Of a stretch of 51,863 nucleotides of DNA, positions 9,963 through 16,832 are shown one piece after another (position 1 is the first letter of the stretch; the number at the start of each line of letters is the position of its first letter). The DNA is from Candidatus Altimarinota bacterium (GTDB lineage Bacteria > Patescibacteriota > Gracilibacteria > JAHISY01): the NCBI GenBank assembly GCA_021735425.1, contig JAIPGZ010000008.1:1-51863 (forward strand), written 5' to 3'. Position numbers and translations under genes: made by a program. The notes under the pieces were generated by a model, which did not search any database, had not been told where the DNA came from, and saw only the letters and a program-made list of their open reading frames with translations.

Positions 9963-12089
9963 ATGAAAATTAACCAAATCTTAGACAAAATTGATGCAAA
10001 TCAACTTTTTGTGCCCGCGTTTCAACGAGAGTATGTTTGGAAACGAGATAATGCCAAAGACCTCATTGCTTCATTGATTCGTAAATATCCAACAGGAACA
10101 ATGTTAACGTGGGAAACGAACAATCCACCAGAATTAAAAGGAGTACGACAGTATGATCCGCGCCAAGGTGCAGTACGCATTATTCTTGATGGGCAACAAA
10201 GAATAACAACTCTGTATCTTTTAATAAGAAATGAAATACCACCCTACTATAAAGAATCCGAAATTTTAAAAGACCCTAGAGGGCTCTATGTAAATATAAA
10301 AACCCTTGAATTGCAGTATTACAAGCAGACAATAATGCAATCAGACCCCTATTGGATAAATATAACTGATATTTTCAAAAAAACCGTCCAGAGCATTGAT
10401 TTTATCAAAAACATTGAAGAAAAATACCCTGAACTAGACAGGGCTGAGAAATATAAGATTTTAGACAACTTTAAAGAAATTGAAAATATTCCAGACATTG
10501 ACTTTAAGGAACAGGAGATTCCAGCCAAAGCAAGCCTTAAAGAAGCCATAGACATTTTCTATATCGTTAATGCTAGCGGTGTAAACCTTACTGAAGCGGA
10601 ATTAGCTCTTGCTCAAATTTCAGGATATTGGCCACAAGCGAGAGAAATTTTTAAAAAGAAACTCGAAAAATTAAAAGAGGACGGTTTTGTATTCAAACTC
10701 GACTTCATTATTTACTGCTTACTCGGAGTTCTTCACAACATAGGTTCTGACATGACAAAATTGCATGACCAAAGTAACGAGGAAAGGCTTAAAGAAGCGT
10801 GGAAAAGACTTGATGAAGAAGTTTTAGACTATGTTGTAAATGTTCTTCGCTCTCAGGCGTATATTGACCATTCCGACGAGATAAATTCAGTTTACGCATT
10901 GGTGCCTATTGTCGTTTATGTTTATAAACAGAGAGTAAATGCACTAACAGAAAACGATTTAAAGAAAGTCATAAAATGGTTTTACTACTCTCAAATCAGA
11001 CAAAGATACATCAGCCAGTTACCTCAAAAACTTGATAAAGATATTGGTATTGTCGTACGAGCTGAAAACCCTTTCGACGAACTGCTGTATAACATAAAAC
11101 TTGAGAGGCCTTTGGATATTACGGCGGATGAATTTATCGGAGTCGATGTTCGCAATGCCCTTTTCAGCTTAATGCGCTGGTATTTCAAAAGTAAAAATGC
11201 CATTTGTTTTACTACAGGAAACGGAATCAGGAAAAACATGGGCAAAAAATACTCTCTCGAATGGGATCATATCTTTCCTTATTCAGTGCTTAAAGAAAAC
11301 GGATACAACAGAAATAATCGCCATAAGTACGCTTTGGCTCAAGAAATTACAAATCGAGCGATTTTAACACAAATGGCAAATCGCCGGAAAAGTGCTGAAT
11401 TAGCGGAAAACTACCTTGCAGAAGTAAAACAAAAATTTCCTTCCGCACTGAAACTTCAAGCTGTTCCCGAAGATGAAACTTTATGGAAATTGGAAAACTT
11501 TGAGCAATTCCTTGAAGTCAGAAGAAAAACACTCGCAAAAGAATTGAATCACTTCCTCGAAAATATCACCATAACGGAAGAAGTCGAAATCCAAATTCCG
11601 CTTGATGAGCTTATTTCAGAGGGCGAAAGCGACGAACTGGAATTCAAATCATCTTTACGCTGGAATTATCAAACTGAGCAAGAGGACAAAAAACTCGAAA
11701 CGGTAATTTTGAAATCCATTTCTGCTTTCAGTAACTGGGAAGGTGGGACATTAATAATCGGCGTAAACGACGAGGGTGAAATTTTAGGCTTAGATCACGA
11801 CTATAGAAGTTTGGAAGGAGACAAAGATAAATTTGAATTACATCTTAGAAACTTAATCAACAAAACCTTTGGAAAAGTATTCGCCACAACCGGAATCAGC
11901 ATAAATTTTCAAACAATCAATGAAGCTGAAATTTGCGTAATAAATATTTTCAAGGGAACCAAACCGCTATATTTGGAAATAGCCGATAACAACGGTCAAA
12001 AGTTTGAAAAGTTTTATGTAAGAAGCGGAAATACTTCTCAAGAACTCGGATTAAGCGAAATTAGCGAATATATCAAATCACATTTTTAA
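9963..12089 (+). CDS. DUF262-HNH (GmrSD-like) protein fused to an AlbA_2 domain
   Basis: The N-terminal DUF262 domain shows FQREYVW (20-26) and the DGQQR motif (76-80) that in GmrSD/DndB-like proteins belongs to a ParB-like nucleotide-binding fold. A DUF1524-type HNH nuclease follows, with EWDHIFP starting at residue 433 and an N..A.L..MANR helix after it. The last 150 residues form an AlbA_2 (Schlafen AAA_4-like) domain, with the DELEFKSSLRW motif near residue 555 followed by GGTLIIGV. GmrSD proteins cut modified phage DNA, so a modification-dependent restriction enzyme is likely. The added AlbA_2 domain suggests extra nucleic-acid binding or cleavage. It is the first gene of cassette 2; the neighbour starts 10 bases after its stop. 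Confidence 0.85.
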   Translation: MKINQILDKIDANQLFVPAFQREYVWKRDNAKDLIASLIRKYPTGTMLTWETNNPPELKGVRQYDPRQGAVRIILDGQQRITTLYLLIRNEIPPYYKESEILKDPRGLYVNIKTLELQYYKQTIMQSDPYWINITDIFKKTVQSIDFIKNIEEKYPELDRAEKYKILDNFKEIENIPDIDFKEQEIPAKASLKEAIDIFYIVNASGVNLTEAELALAQISGYWPQAREIFKKKLEKLKEDGFVFKLDFIIYCLLGVLHNIGSDMTKLHDQSNEERLKEAWKRLDEEVLDYVVNVLRSQAYIDHSDEINSVYALVPIVVYVYKQRVNALTENDLKKVIKWFYYSQIRQRYISQLPQKLDKDIGIVVRAENPFDELLYNIKLERPLDITADEFIGVDVRNALFSLMRWYFKSKNAICFTTGNGIRKNMGKKYSLEWDHIFPYSVLKENGYNRNNRHKYALAQEITNRAILTQMANRRKSAELAENYLAEVKQKFPSALKLQAVPEDETLWKLENFEQFLEVRRKTLAKELNHFLENITITEEVEIQIPLDELISEGESDELEFKSSLRWNYQTEQEDKKLETVILKSISAFSNWEGGTLIIGVNDEGEILGLDHDYRSLEGDKDKFELHLRNLINKTFGKVFATTGISINFQTINEAEICVINIFKGTKPLYLEIADNNGQKFEKFYVRSGNTSQELGLSEISEYIKSHF

Positions 12090-12099
12090 CTCACTAAAT

Positions 12100-12402
12100 A
12101 TGGACATTAAAATCACAAATTTGTTTGATAAATTCTTTGAATTTTTGCGTCTTTGGAGCGTTGGGAAAATTCTTGTTACATTATCTCTTTTAACAATCAT
12201 TTTCAGAGAATGGCCATATCCAGAGGCAATAAATTACATCATCGGAATTGGTGTTTTCCATGAACTTTTCGATTTATCTCATAATAGAGTGAGCGATCCA
12301 AGCAGACCAATAACCAAGATACAAGCATTTATGTTTAATATTTTCATGGTGATTTCAATACTTTCAATAGTTGGTATTGTATTGCAATTATTATGGAAAT
12401 AG
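12100..12402 (+). CDS. Small two-helix membrane protein in defence cassette
   Basis: This 100-residue protein has two hydrophobic segments, at about 22-36 and 80-98, with a polar loop between them containing FHELFDLSHNR. I recognise no family. It begins 10 bases after the DUF262-HNH-AlbA gene and ends 2 bases before a conserved-loop hairpin, so it is the last gene of cassette 2. Small membrane partners are common in defence operons as effectors, but nothing in this sequence proves such a role. Codon use is as A+T rich as in the upstream gene. Confidence 0.7.
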   Translation: MDIKITNLFDKFFEFLRLWSVGKILVTLSLLTIIFREWPYPEAINYIIGIGVFHELFDLSHNRVSDPSRPITKIQAFMFNIFMVISILSIVGIVLQLLWK

Positions 12403-12404
12403 GA

Positions 12405-12453
12405 GTTTTGGCTCGGGCAATTCACCCCCGACCCCTCTTGCCCTCGCCAAAAC
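12405..12453 (+). repeat. Constant-loop / variable-stem hairpin, copy C
   Basis: The arms 12405-12420 and 12438-12453 pair at 14 of 16 positions around a 17-base loop reading TTCACCCCCGACCCCTC. It begins 2 bases after the last stop codon of cassette 2. The stem is unrelated to those of copies A and D apart from the GTTTT/AAAAC base and the CAA/TTG loop-closing triplet. Confidence 0.85.
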
Positions 12454-12455
12454 GA

Positions 12456-12526
12456 AATCAATTCGCCCTTTAATAAAATGAGTGAAAAGCGATCGCGACA
12501 ATCGGGAATAGTAAAAATGTACTTCG
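12456..12526 (+). repeat. Right terminal inverted repeat of cassette 2
   Basis: This is the partner of 9756-9829: 12456-12468 pairs with 9817-9829 and 12504-12526 pairs with 9756-9778. It lies just before attC-like site 2. In an excised circle the two repeats would extend the attC hairpin outward on both sides. Confidence 0.8.
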
Positions 12527-12588
12527 TTCGGTCGCTTCGCTCCCTCCGACCACGCTGCGCTCTCGCTTCACTGCGTTACGCTCGGGTC

Positions 12589-12720
12589 GGCTAACACAGC
12601 ATATGCGGTTCAGCTCTTGCAGAGCCTCACCCACATTGCTCGTTCGCTTAGGCGGTTTGCTTCGCAAAAATTATACCGCCACGCTCACTTCGCAACGTCG
12701 CATATGCCGAAACGTTGTGC
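12589..12720 (+). other. attC-like recombination site 2
   Basis: The R'' box GGCTAAC (12589-12595), one A, and the arm 12597-12607 pair with the arm 12699-12709 (10 of 11), followed by AAAC and the R' box GTTGTGC (12714-12720). R'' is the exact complement of R' of site 1, and R' is the exact complement of R'' of site 3. The expected crossover is 12714/12715. It occupies the 520-base gene-free gap 12403-12922, which otherwise holds hairpin C, cassette-end repeats and GC-rich small hairpins. Confidence 0.87.
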
Positions 12721-12724
12721 GACA

Positions 12725-12770
12725 TATTTTTCAATATTTTTTCTCAAATAGAAATTTTGTTGAAGAATTT
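12725..12770 (+). repeat. Left terminal inverted repeat of cassette 3
   Basis: Bases 12725-12743 are the exact reverse complement of 15625-15643 (19 of 19), and 12754-12770 are the exact reverse complement of 15598-15614 (17 of 17), with nearly equal spacers of 10 bases on each side. Confidence 0.9.
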
Positions 12771-12922
12771 AAAAAAGGAATGGAATTTTTATTTTTTATT
12801 ATTAAAGAGGGGGATAAGCGGATATTTTTTGCTCCATACTTCCGCAAAAAATGATTATTTAATTTTAAAGTGGAAAAACTGGAGCTTTTGTTATATTATA
12901 CATATAGATTTTAATTCATAAA

Positions 12923-13912
12923 ATGGTGGTTAATATGGTTACTAAAAATTCAAAACAAATGACTACTGGTAAAGCTTTTGAATATGCTTTGCTTACTGAA
13001 TTTCAGGCAAAACTCAAAGATAAAACTAATGTTGAAGTAATTGAAAATTCTTCTTTTAATATCGCAAAAGGTTGTTTTGAAAATACAACAAAAAATGAGC
13101 AAAGTGATTATTTACTTACTTCTAGTTTTGCAGTTAATTTTTTAATGGATATTGAACCAAGACTTTCAAATGATATTGGTAAAAAAGATATACTTCAGCT
13201 TGAAATATTATCTGACGATCACGGGAAATCAGGAGATGTAAGAGATGTTTTAGCAATAAGGCTTTTGCAAAAATGGGAAATTGGTGTTTCAGCAAAAAAT
13301 AATCACAAAGCAGTAAAACATTCTCGTTTATCACATTTGATTGATTTTGGTGAAAAGTGGTTAGGAGTAAAAGTTTCTAAAGAATATTTTGAAACAATAA
13401 CTCCAATTTTTAAAAATCTAGAAAATTTAAGAAAAGAAAGCAAAGCAACAAAGAAATGGAGCGAATTAGAAGATTATCACACTACAGTATATGTCCCAAT
13501 TTTGGAGGCATTTATTAAAGAACTCAAAAATCTGAACAAAGATAATAAAGATATTCCTTCAAAACTAGTCTCGTATTTGATTGGAAATAAAGATTTTTAC
13601 AAGGTCATTAAAAGTAAAAATACACTAGAAATTCAAGCATACAATATAAATGGAACCTTGAATTTATCTTTTGAGGAAATAGAACCGAAATATAAAACAC
13701 CAAGAGTACCTTTGCCAACAGAAATAATTGATATTAAATTTAAAGAAAATAGTAATACAACCGTTATTGTTACAATGAATAATGATTGGATTTTGTCTTT
13801 TAGAATACACAATGCAAGTTCAAGAATAGAATCATCTCTAAAGTTTGATATAAACCTTTTAAAATCACCAAAAACATTATTCAAAAATACTTTAAATATT
13901 AGCAAGGATTAA
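12923..13912 (+). CDS. HaeIII-type Type II restriction endonuclease
   Basis: The protein resembles the RE_HaeIII family, whose characterised member cuts GGCC. A likely PD-(D/E)xK active site lies in GDVRD (104-108) and EIGVSAK (119-125), followed by NNHKAVKHSRL, a stretch I associate with HaeIII-type enzymes. At 329 residues the length fits the family. The start at 12923 could instead be the second Met at 12935; neither has a clear ribosome-binding site. The cognate C5 methyltransferase begins 2 bases after its stop. The GGCC specificity is inferred from the family and not visible in the sequence. Confidence 0.82.
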   Translation: MVVNMVTKNSKQMTTGKAFEYALLTEFQAKLKDKTNVEVIENSSFNIAKGCFENTTKNEQSDYLLTSSFAVNFLMDIEPRLSNDIGKKDILQLEILSDDHGKSGDVRDVLAIRLLQKWEIGVSAKNNHKAVKHSRLSHLIDFGEKWLGVKVSKEYFETITPIFKNLENLRKESKATKKWSELEDYHTTVYVPILEAFIKELKNLNKDNKDIPSKLVSYLIGNKDFYKVIKSKNTLEIQAYNINGTLNLSFEEIEPKYKTPRVPLPTEIIDIKFKENSNTTVIVTMNNDWILSFRIHNASSRIESSLKFDINLLKSPKTLFKNTLNISKD

Positions 13913-13914
13913 TT

Positions 13915-15000
13915 ATGAAAATAATATCATTATTTACAGGTGCAGGAGGTCTTGATCTTGGCTTTCATCAAGCTGGTTTTGAGACTATTTTTGCAAACGA
14001 ATACGATAAAACTATTTGGAACACTTTTGAGCATAATTTCCCAAATACAAAATTAGACAAAAGAAGCATTGTTGATTTGCCTTCAAGTGATGTTCCAGAT
14101 TCTATTGGAATTATTGGTGGTCCTCCTTGTCAAAGCTGGAGTGAGGCAGGGGCAGGAAGAGGAATAAATGACAAAAGAGGACAACTGTTTTTTGAATATA
14201 TTCGTATTTTAAAAGAAAAAGAACCTTTATTTTTTCTTGCAGAAAATGTTTCAGGAATTTTACTAGAAAGACATAAAGAAGCTTTTGATAATATTTTAAA
14301 AGAATTTAAAGCATTAAATTACAATGTTTCTTATTTTTTATTAGATGCAAATGATTTTGGAGTTCCACAAAATAGAAAAAGGGTAATTATAGTTGGATAC
14401 CATAAAAAAATGAATAAAAAGTTTTCTCCCCCAAAAACAATTTCTCCTAAAAAAACTTTAAAAGATGCAATTTGGGATTTAAGACTTGCAAAACCTGCTA
14501 AAGAAAAAAATTACACAAATGGAAATGAAAAACTTTCTGCACTTAATCATGAATATATGAATGGTGGATTTTCCACTATCTATATGTCAAGAAATCGTGT
14601 AAGGAGTTGGGGGGAACCAAGTTTTACCATTCAAGCAGGAGGTCGTCATGCTCCACTTCATCCACAAGCTCCAAAAATGAAATTTATTGAGCAAAATAAA
14701 AGAATTTTTGTACCAGGAAAAGAAGATTTATACAGAAGACTTTCCGTTCGTGAATGTGCAAGAGTTCAAACTTTTCCTGATGATTTTTTGTTTAAATATG
14801 ACAATGTGGCAGATGGTTATAAAATGATCGGAAATGCTGTTCCTGTTGAATTTGCAAGACAGTTGGCAAGTGTGATTTATAAAGATGTTTCTGAGTATTT
14901 AAAACTTCATCAAATACCGAGATCAGAACTGATAAACAAGAAAAAAGAAGAGAAAGTTTTTGTATCGCAAAAGGTGGAGAAAGATTTTGTAGGAGTTTAA
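13915..15000 (+). CDS. DNA (cytosine-5) methyltransferase, HaeIII-type modification
   Basis: This is a C5-cytosine DNA methyltransferase that protects host DNA from the neighbouring endonuclease. Motif I FTGAGG is at residues 7-12, motif IV PPCQS has the catalytic Cys at 72, motif VI ENV has Glu110, motif VIII QNRKRVIIVG follows, and the C-terminal motifs RECARVQTFPD and IGNAVP are present. A short target-recognition domain matches the compact M.HaeIII class. It starts 2 bases after the endonuclease stop, so the pair is translationally coupled. The last 30 residues are a Lys-rich tail after the core. Confidence 0.95.
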   Translation: MKIISLFTGAGGLDLGFHQAGFETIFANEYDKTIWNTFEHNFPNTKLDKRSIVDLPSSDVPDSIGIIGGPPCQSWSEAGAGRGINDKRGQLFFEYIRILKEKEPLFFLAENVSGILLERHKEAFDNILKEFKALNYNVSYFLLDANDFGVPQNRKRVIIVGYHKKMNKKFSPPKTISPKKTLKDAIWDLRLAKPAKEKNYTNGNEKLSALNHEYMNGGFSTIYMSRNRVRSWGEPSFTIQAGGRHAPLHPQAPKMKFIEQNKRIFVPGKEDLYRRLSVRECARVQTFPDDFLFKYDNVADGYKMIGNAVPVEFARQLASVIYKDVSEYLKLHQIPRSELINKKKEEKVFVSQKVEKDFVGV

Positions 15001-15022
15001 TTTTTAATTTTAATGTTCAAAT

Positions 15023-15514
15023 ATGGAATTAACTACTTGGATTTTAGGACTTATTAGTGCTTTTCTTGCTGTAAAATGGCAAACATCGGCAAAGGAAAAT
15101 GAGAGTTTAAAACAAAAACTCAATGGTAAAAAAGAAGAACTTTACACTGAATTTGTGAGCTTTTACATGAGCTTGTTAAACGGAAAAAAGAGAAGTGAAG
15201 AAGAATTGCAACAAGCAATGAGAGCTTTTAATGAAAAAATGATTTTAACGGCTTCCAATGAAGTCTTTTTAACATTTGGCGATTTAATGCAATCTTTTTA
15301 CAAATCTAATGGCGAAGATACAATGCAAGGAATTCGCTTAATGGGAGAATTAATTCTCTCCATGAGAAAAGATCTAGGACATAGTGATTGGATGAATAAC
15401 TTGTATTGGTTCGATTCTCTTCGTCCATGGCTAAAAGATGTAGACAAATTTGTTACTGTAAAATACAGAGGAAATAGAAGGCATTACAATAAAACAGTAG
15501 ACCTTGTGAAATAA
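15023..15514 (+). CDS. Membrane-anchored protein of unknown function
   Basis: This 163-residue protein has one N-terminal hydrophobic helix (about 5-18) and a helical body with a conserved-looking MRKDLGHSDW motif near residues 114-123. I have seen similar motifs in small uncharacterised membrane-anchored proteins but cannot name the family. It starts 22 bases after the methyltransferase stop and ends 6 bases before hairpin D, so it is the last gene of cassette 3. Its role beside the restriction pair is unknown. Confidence 0.7.
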   Translation: MELTTWILGLISAFLAVKWQTSAKENESLKQKLNGKKEELYTEFVSFYMSLLNGKKRSEEELQQAMRAFNEKMILTASNEVFLTFGDLMQSFYKSNGEDTMQGIRLMGELILSMRKDLGHSDWMNNLYWFDSLRPWLKDVDKFVTVKYRGNRRHYNKTVDLVK

Positions 15515-15520
15515 CAAGGT

Positions 15521-15569
15521 GTTTTTCTTTTTCCAATTCACCCCTAACCCCTCTTGGAAAAAGAAAAAC
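15521..15569 (+). repeat. Constant-loop / variable-stem hairpin, copy D
   Basis: The arms 15521-15536 and 15554-15569 are perfectly complementary over 16 bp, with a 17-base loop TTCACCCCTAACCCCTC. It begins 6 bases after the last stop codon of cassette 3. The stem is A/T-rich (GTTTTTC...), unlike the G/C-rich stems of copies A and B, yet the loop is the same type. Confidence 0.9.
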
Positions 15570-15597
15570 GAAAAAATAAAAATTTCAAATAATGATA

Positions 15598-15643
15598 AAA
15601 TTCTTCAACAAAATAATAAGGAATGAAAAAATATTGAAAAATA
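15598..15643 (+). repeat. Right terminal inverted repeat of cassette 3
   Basis: This is the partner of 12725-12770. It lies between hairpin D and attC-like site 3 and pairs with the first 55 bases of the cassette in two perfect blocks. Confidence 0.9.
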
Positions 15644-15700
15644 CGCTTCGGGGTCGTTGCACTTGATTTTCTTCCGTTATCACTACAGAAAATCACCCTC

Positions 15701-15797
15701 GCACAACACAGTATATCTGGCTCGCTCCTGCCGTCGCTCGACCCATATTTGCCTCCGCTACGCTACGGCAAACATCAGATATACTGAAACGTTCTAC
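15701..15797 (+). other. attC-like recombination site 3
   Basis: The R'' box GCACAAC (15701-15707), one A, and the arm 15709-15719 pair perfectly over 11 bp with 15776-15786, followed by AAAC and the R' box GTTCTAC (15791-15797). The inner part shares CCCATATTTGCC and GGCAAACATC with site 1. R'' is the exact complement of R' of site 2. The expected crossover is 15791/15792. The 507-base gap 15515-16021 has no credible gene. Confidence 0.88.
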
Positions 15798-16021
15798 GGA
15801 AATCGCTCGCTACGCTCGCTTCCGCCTTTGGCGGATTTCCGCAGAACGGGGCGCGGATTGCATCGCGCTTCGCGCTCTTCATCCTTATTCTGTTTGTCGC
15901 TCGCTACGCTTCGCGACTTCGCAGAACAGCGGATATGCGCTGTTCGCTTCGCTCACTAAATTTATTCTTCACAAAAACTTCGTTTTTTGTTCAGAATAAA
16001 CTTCGCATAATCCGCGCCCCG
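15792..16021 (+). mobile_element. Cassette 4: gene-less, attC-only cassette
   Basis: These 230 bases lie between the crossover points of sites 3 and 4 and contain almost nothing but hairpins. The start, TTCTACGGAAATC, is complementary at 12 of 13 positions to 15834-15846, and with the G of site 3 the match is 13 of 14 to 15834-15847. The remainder is attC-like site 4 with nested stem-loops. The weak open frame across this region has no recognisable product. Confidence 0.6.
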
Positions 16022-16027
16022 TTATAT
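15841..16027 (+). other. attC-like recombination site 4, abutting the yvcK stop codon
   Basis: The R'' box GCAGAAC (15841-15847) runs directly into a perfect 12-bp stem (15848-15859 with 16009-16020), followed by the R' box GTTATAT (16021-16027). Internal hairpins include GAACAGCG/CGCTGTTC and TTTATTCT/AGAATAAA (15961-16000). R'' complements R' of site 3 at 6 of 7 bases. It lacks the A/AAAC spacer and inner motifs of sites 1-3, so it belongs to a different attC type. The crossover 16021/16022 falls exactly at the yvcK stop codon. Confidence 0.72.
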
Positions 16028-16789
16028 AGCAGTAATCATCTGAACAAGTTGCCGATTATTCCAACGTTTAGATTTTTGTGGCAGTAAAACCTCATCAAAC
16101 ATGACACCGAATCTTTTTTGAATTTCGGCGGAATTTTCTCCGCGGCAACCGAATTCACTCGTCGAATTACGGACGAGAATTTTCTTCGCAGAAGATTTCT
16201 GGAAAGCTTGACGAAAATCAGACACTTCGAAATGCACCAATAAACTTCCAAACAAACTCCCCGGCCCCACCACAATCTTATCGGCCTGTTGCAGCAGCTT
16301 AGCAACTTTAGGATTAAGTGAGGCTTTAGGCTGAAGTGAAATTTTTGTAATTTTTTGCTTGGCAAACTTTTTCGGCGGATGATCAAATTTTTCCTCGCCG
16401 CGAATTTCCTCCCCACTCTCGAGCTTCCCAACTAGCTGGGAATTTGAAAACGAAACTGGCAGAACTCTCGCTTCGGCAAAATCTGCAAAAATTCCAAAAG
16501 CTTCCTGAAGACTATTTTCCCGAATTAAGTCGGCCAAAATTAAATTCCCGAAAGCGTGCTTCCCATTCCGCTTTTCGAAAAACTCAGCTATCAATCCAGC
16601 CGTCGCTGACACACATTTCCGGAAATCCCCGACAGCCGGGATACCAAATTGCTGACGCAGAAGCCCACTACTACCGCCATTGTCGAAGACAGTCACGATT
16701 GCAGAAACTTCCACGTCTTTCCTTTTGGAAAGTTCCGCGAGAAGTGGAGAGATACCAGAACCGCCACCGATGAGAATAATCTTTTGCAT
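16022..16789 (-). CDS. yvcK: YvcK/CofD-family protein (gluconeogenesis-factor type)
   Basis: The N-terminus shows GGGSG (residues 8-12), then VTVFDNGGSSG, close to the V(T/A)DDGGSSG of YvcK, and AVGDFRKC, which corresponds to the PGDIRN region. YvcK proteins bind UDP-sugars and affect cell shape and carbon metabolism; CofD relatives transfer 2-phospholactate. At 255 residues it is shorter than typical YvcK (above 300). I use the ATG start; a TTG codon lies just before it. The TAA stop is formed from the bases TTA at 16022-16024, immediately beside the presumed crossover of attC site 4, so the accessory array ends exactly at this gene. The following gene on this strand is 40 bases upstream. 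Confidence 0.8.
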   Translation of the reverse strand: MQKIILIGGGSGISPLLAELSKRKDVEVSAIVTVFDNGGSSGLLRQQFGIPAVGDFRKCVSATAGLIAEFFEKRNGKHAFGNLILADLIRENSLQEAFGIFADFAEARVLPVSFSNSQLVGKLESGEEIRGEEKFDHPPKKFAKQKITKISLQPKASLNPKVAKLLQQADKIVVGPGSLFGSLLVHFEVSDFRQAFQKSSAKKILVRNSTSEFGCRGENSAEIQKRFGVMFDEVLLPQKSKRWNNRQLVQMITAI

Positions 16790-16832
16790 CAAAAAACTGC
16801 TCCAGCATTTTAACTCACATTTTTTAGGAAAA

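Larger units (their letters stand above)
9751..12714 (+). mobile_element. Cassette 2: DUF262-HNH-AlbA_2 protein and membrane protein
   Basis: The cassette runs from the TT of site 1 to the G of site 2 and contains two + strand genes. Its first bases (TTAGCC) complement its own R'' box GGCTAAC at 12589-12595, the pairing expected in the excised circle. The two ends also carry long inverted repeats (9756-9829 against 12456-12526). Both genes point toward the attC end, as in integron cassettes. At nearly 3 kb with two genes it is larger than the usual cassette. Confidence 0.75.
12715..15791 (+). mobile_element. Cassette 3: HaeIII-type restriction-modification
   Basis: The cassette spans from the TT of site 2 to the G of site 3 and holds a complete restriction endonuclease and methyltransferase pair plus a third small gene, all + strand. 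Its first bases TTGTGC complement its own R'' box GCACAAC at 15701. The ends carry perfect inverted repeats of 19 and 17 bases (12725-12743 with 15625-15643, 12754-12770 with 15598-15614). It is the most A+T-rich part of the window by eye. Confidence 0.78.

Noticed and set aside
12603-12921. Two overlapping open frames of 83 and 68 codons
   Set aside because: They lie across attC site 2 and the terminal repeat of cassette 3, overlap each other in different frames and look like random A/T-rich translation.
9444-15569. Hairpins A-D as ordinary intrinsic terminators
   Set aside because: None has a T-run after the right arm, and the loop is conserved while the stem is not, the opposite of what terminators require. 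A termination role by another mechanism remains possible.
15657-15959. Open frame of 100 codons across attC sites 3 and 4
   Set aside because: It consists of GC-rich palindromes and is Arg/Ser/His-rich in a way that reflects hairpin sequence; no domain.
9442-16021. CRISPR array
   Set aside because: Repeats are few, unevenly spaced by kilobases, and built as hairpins with variable stems; there are no regular spacers or cas genes.
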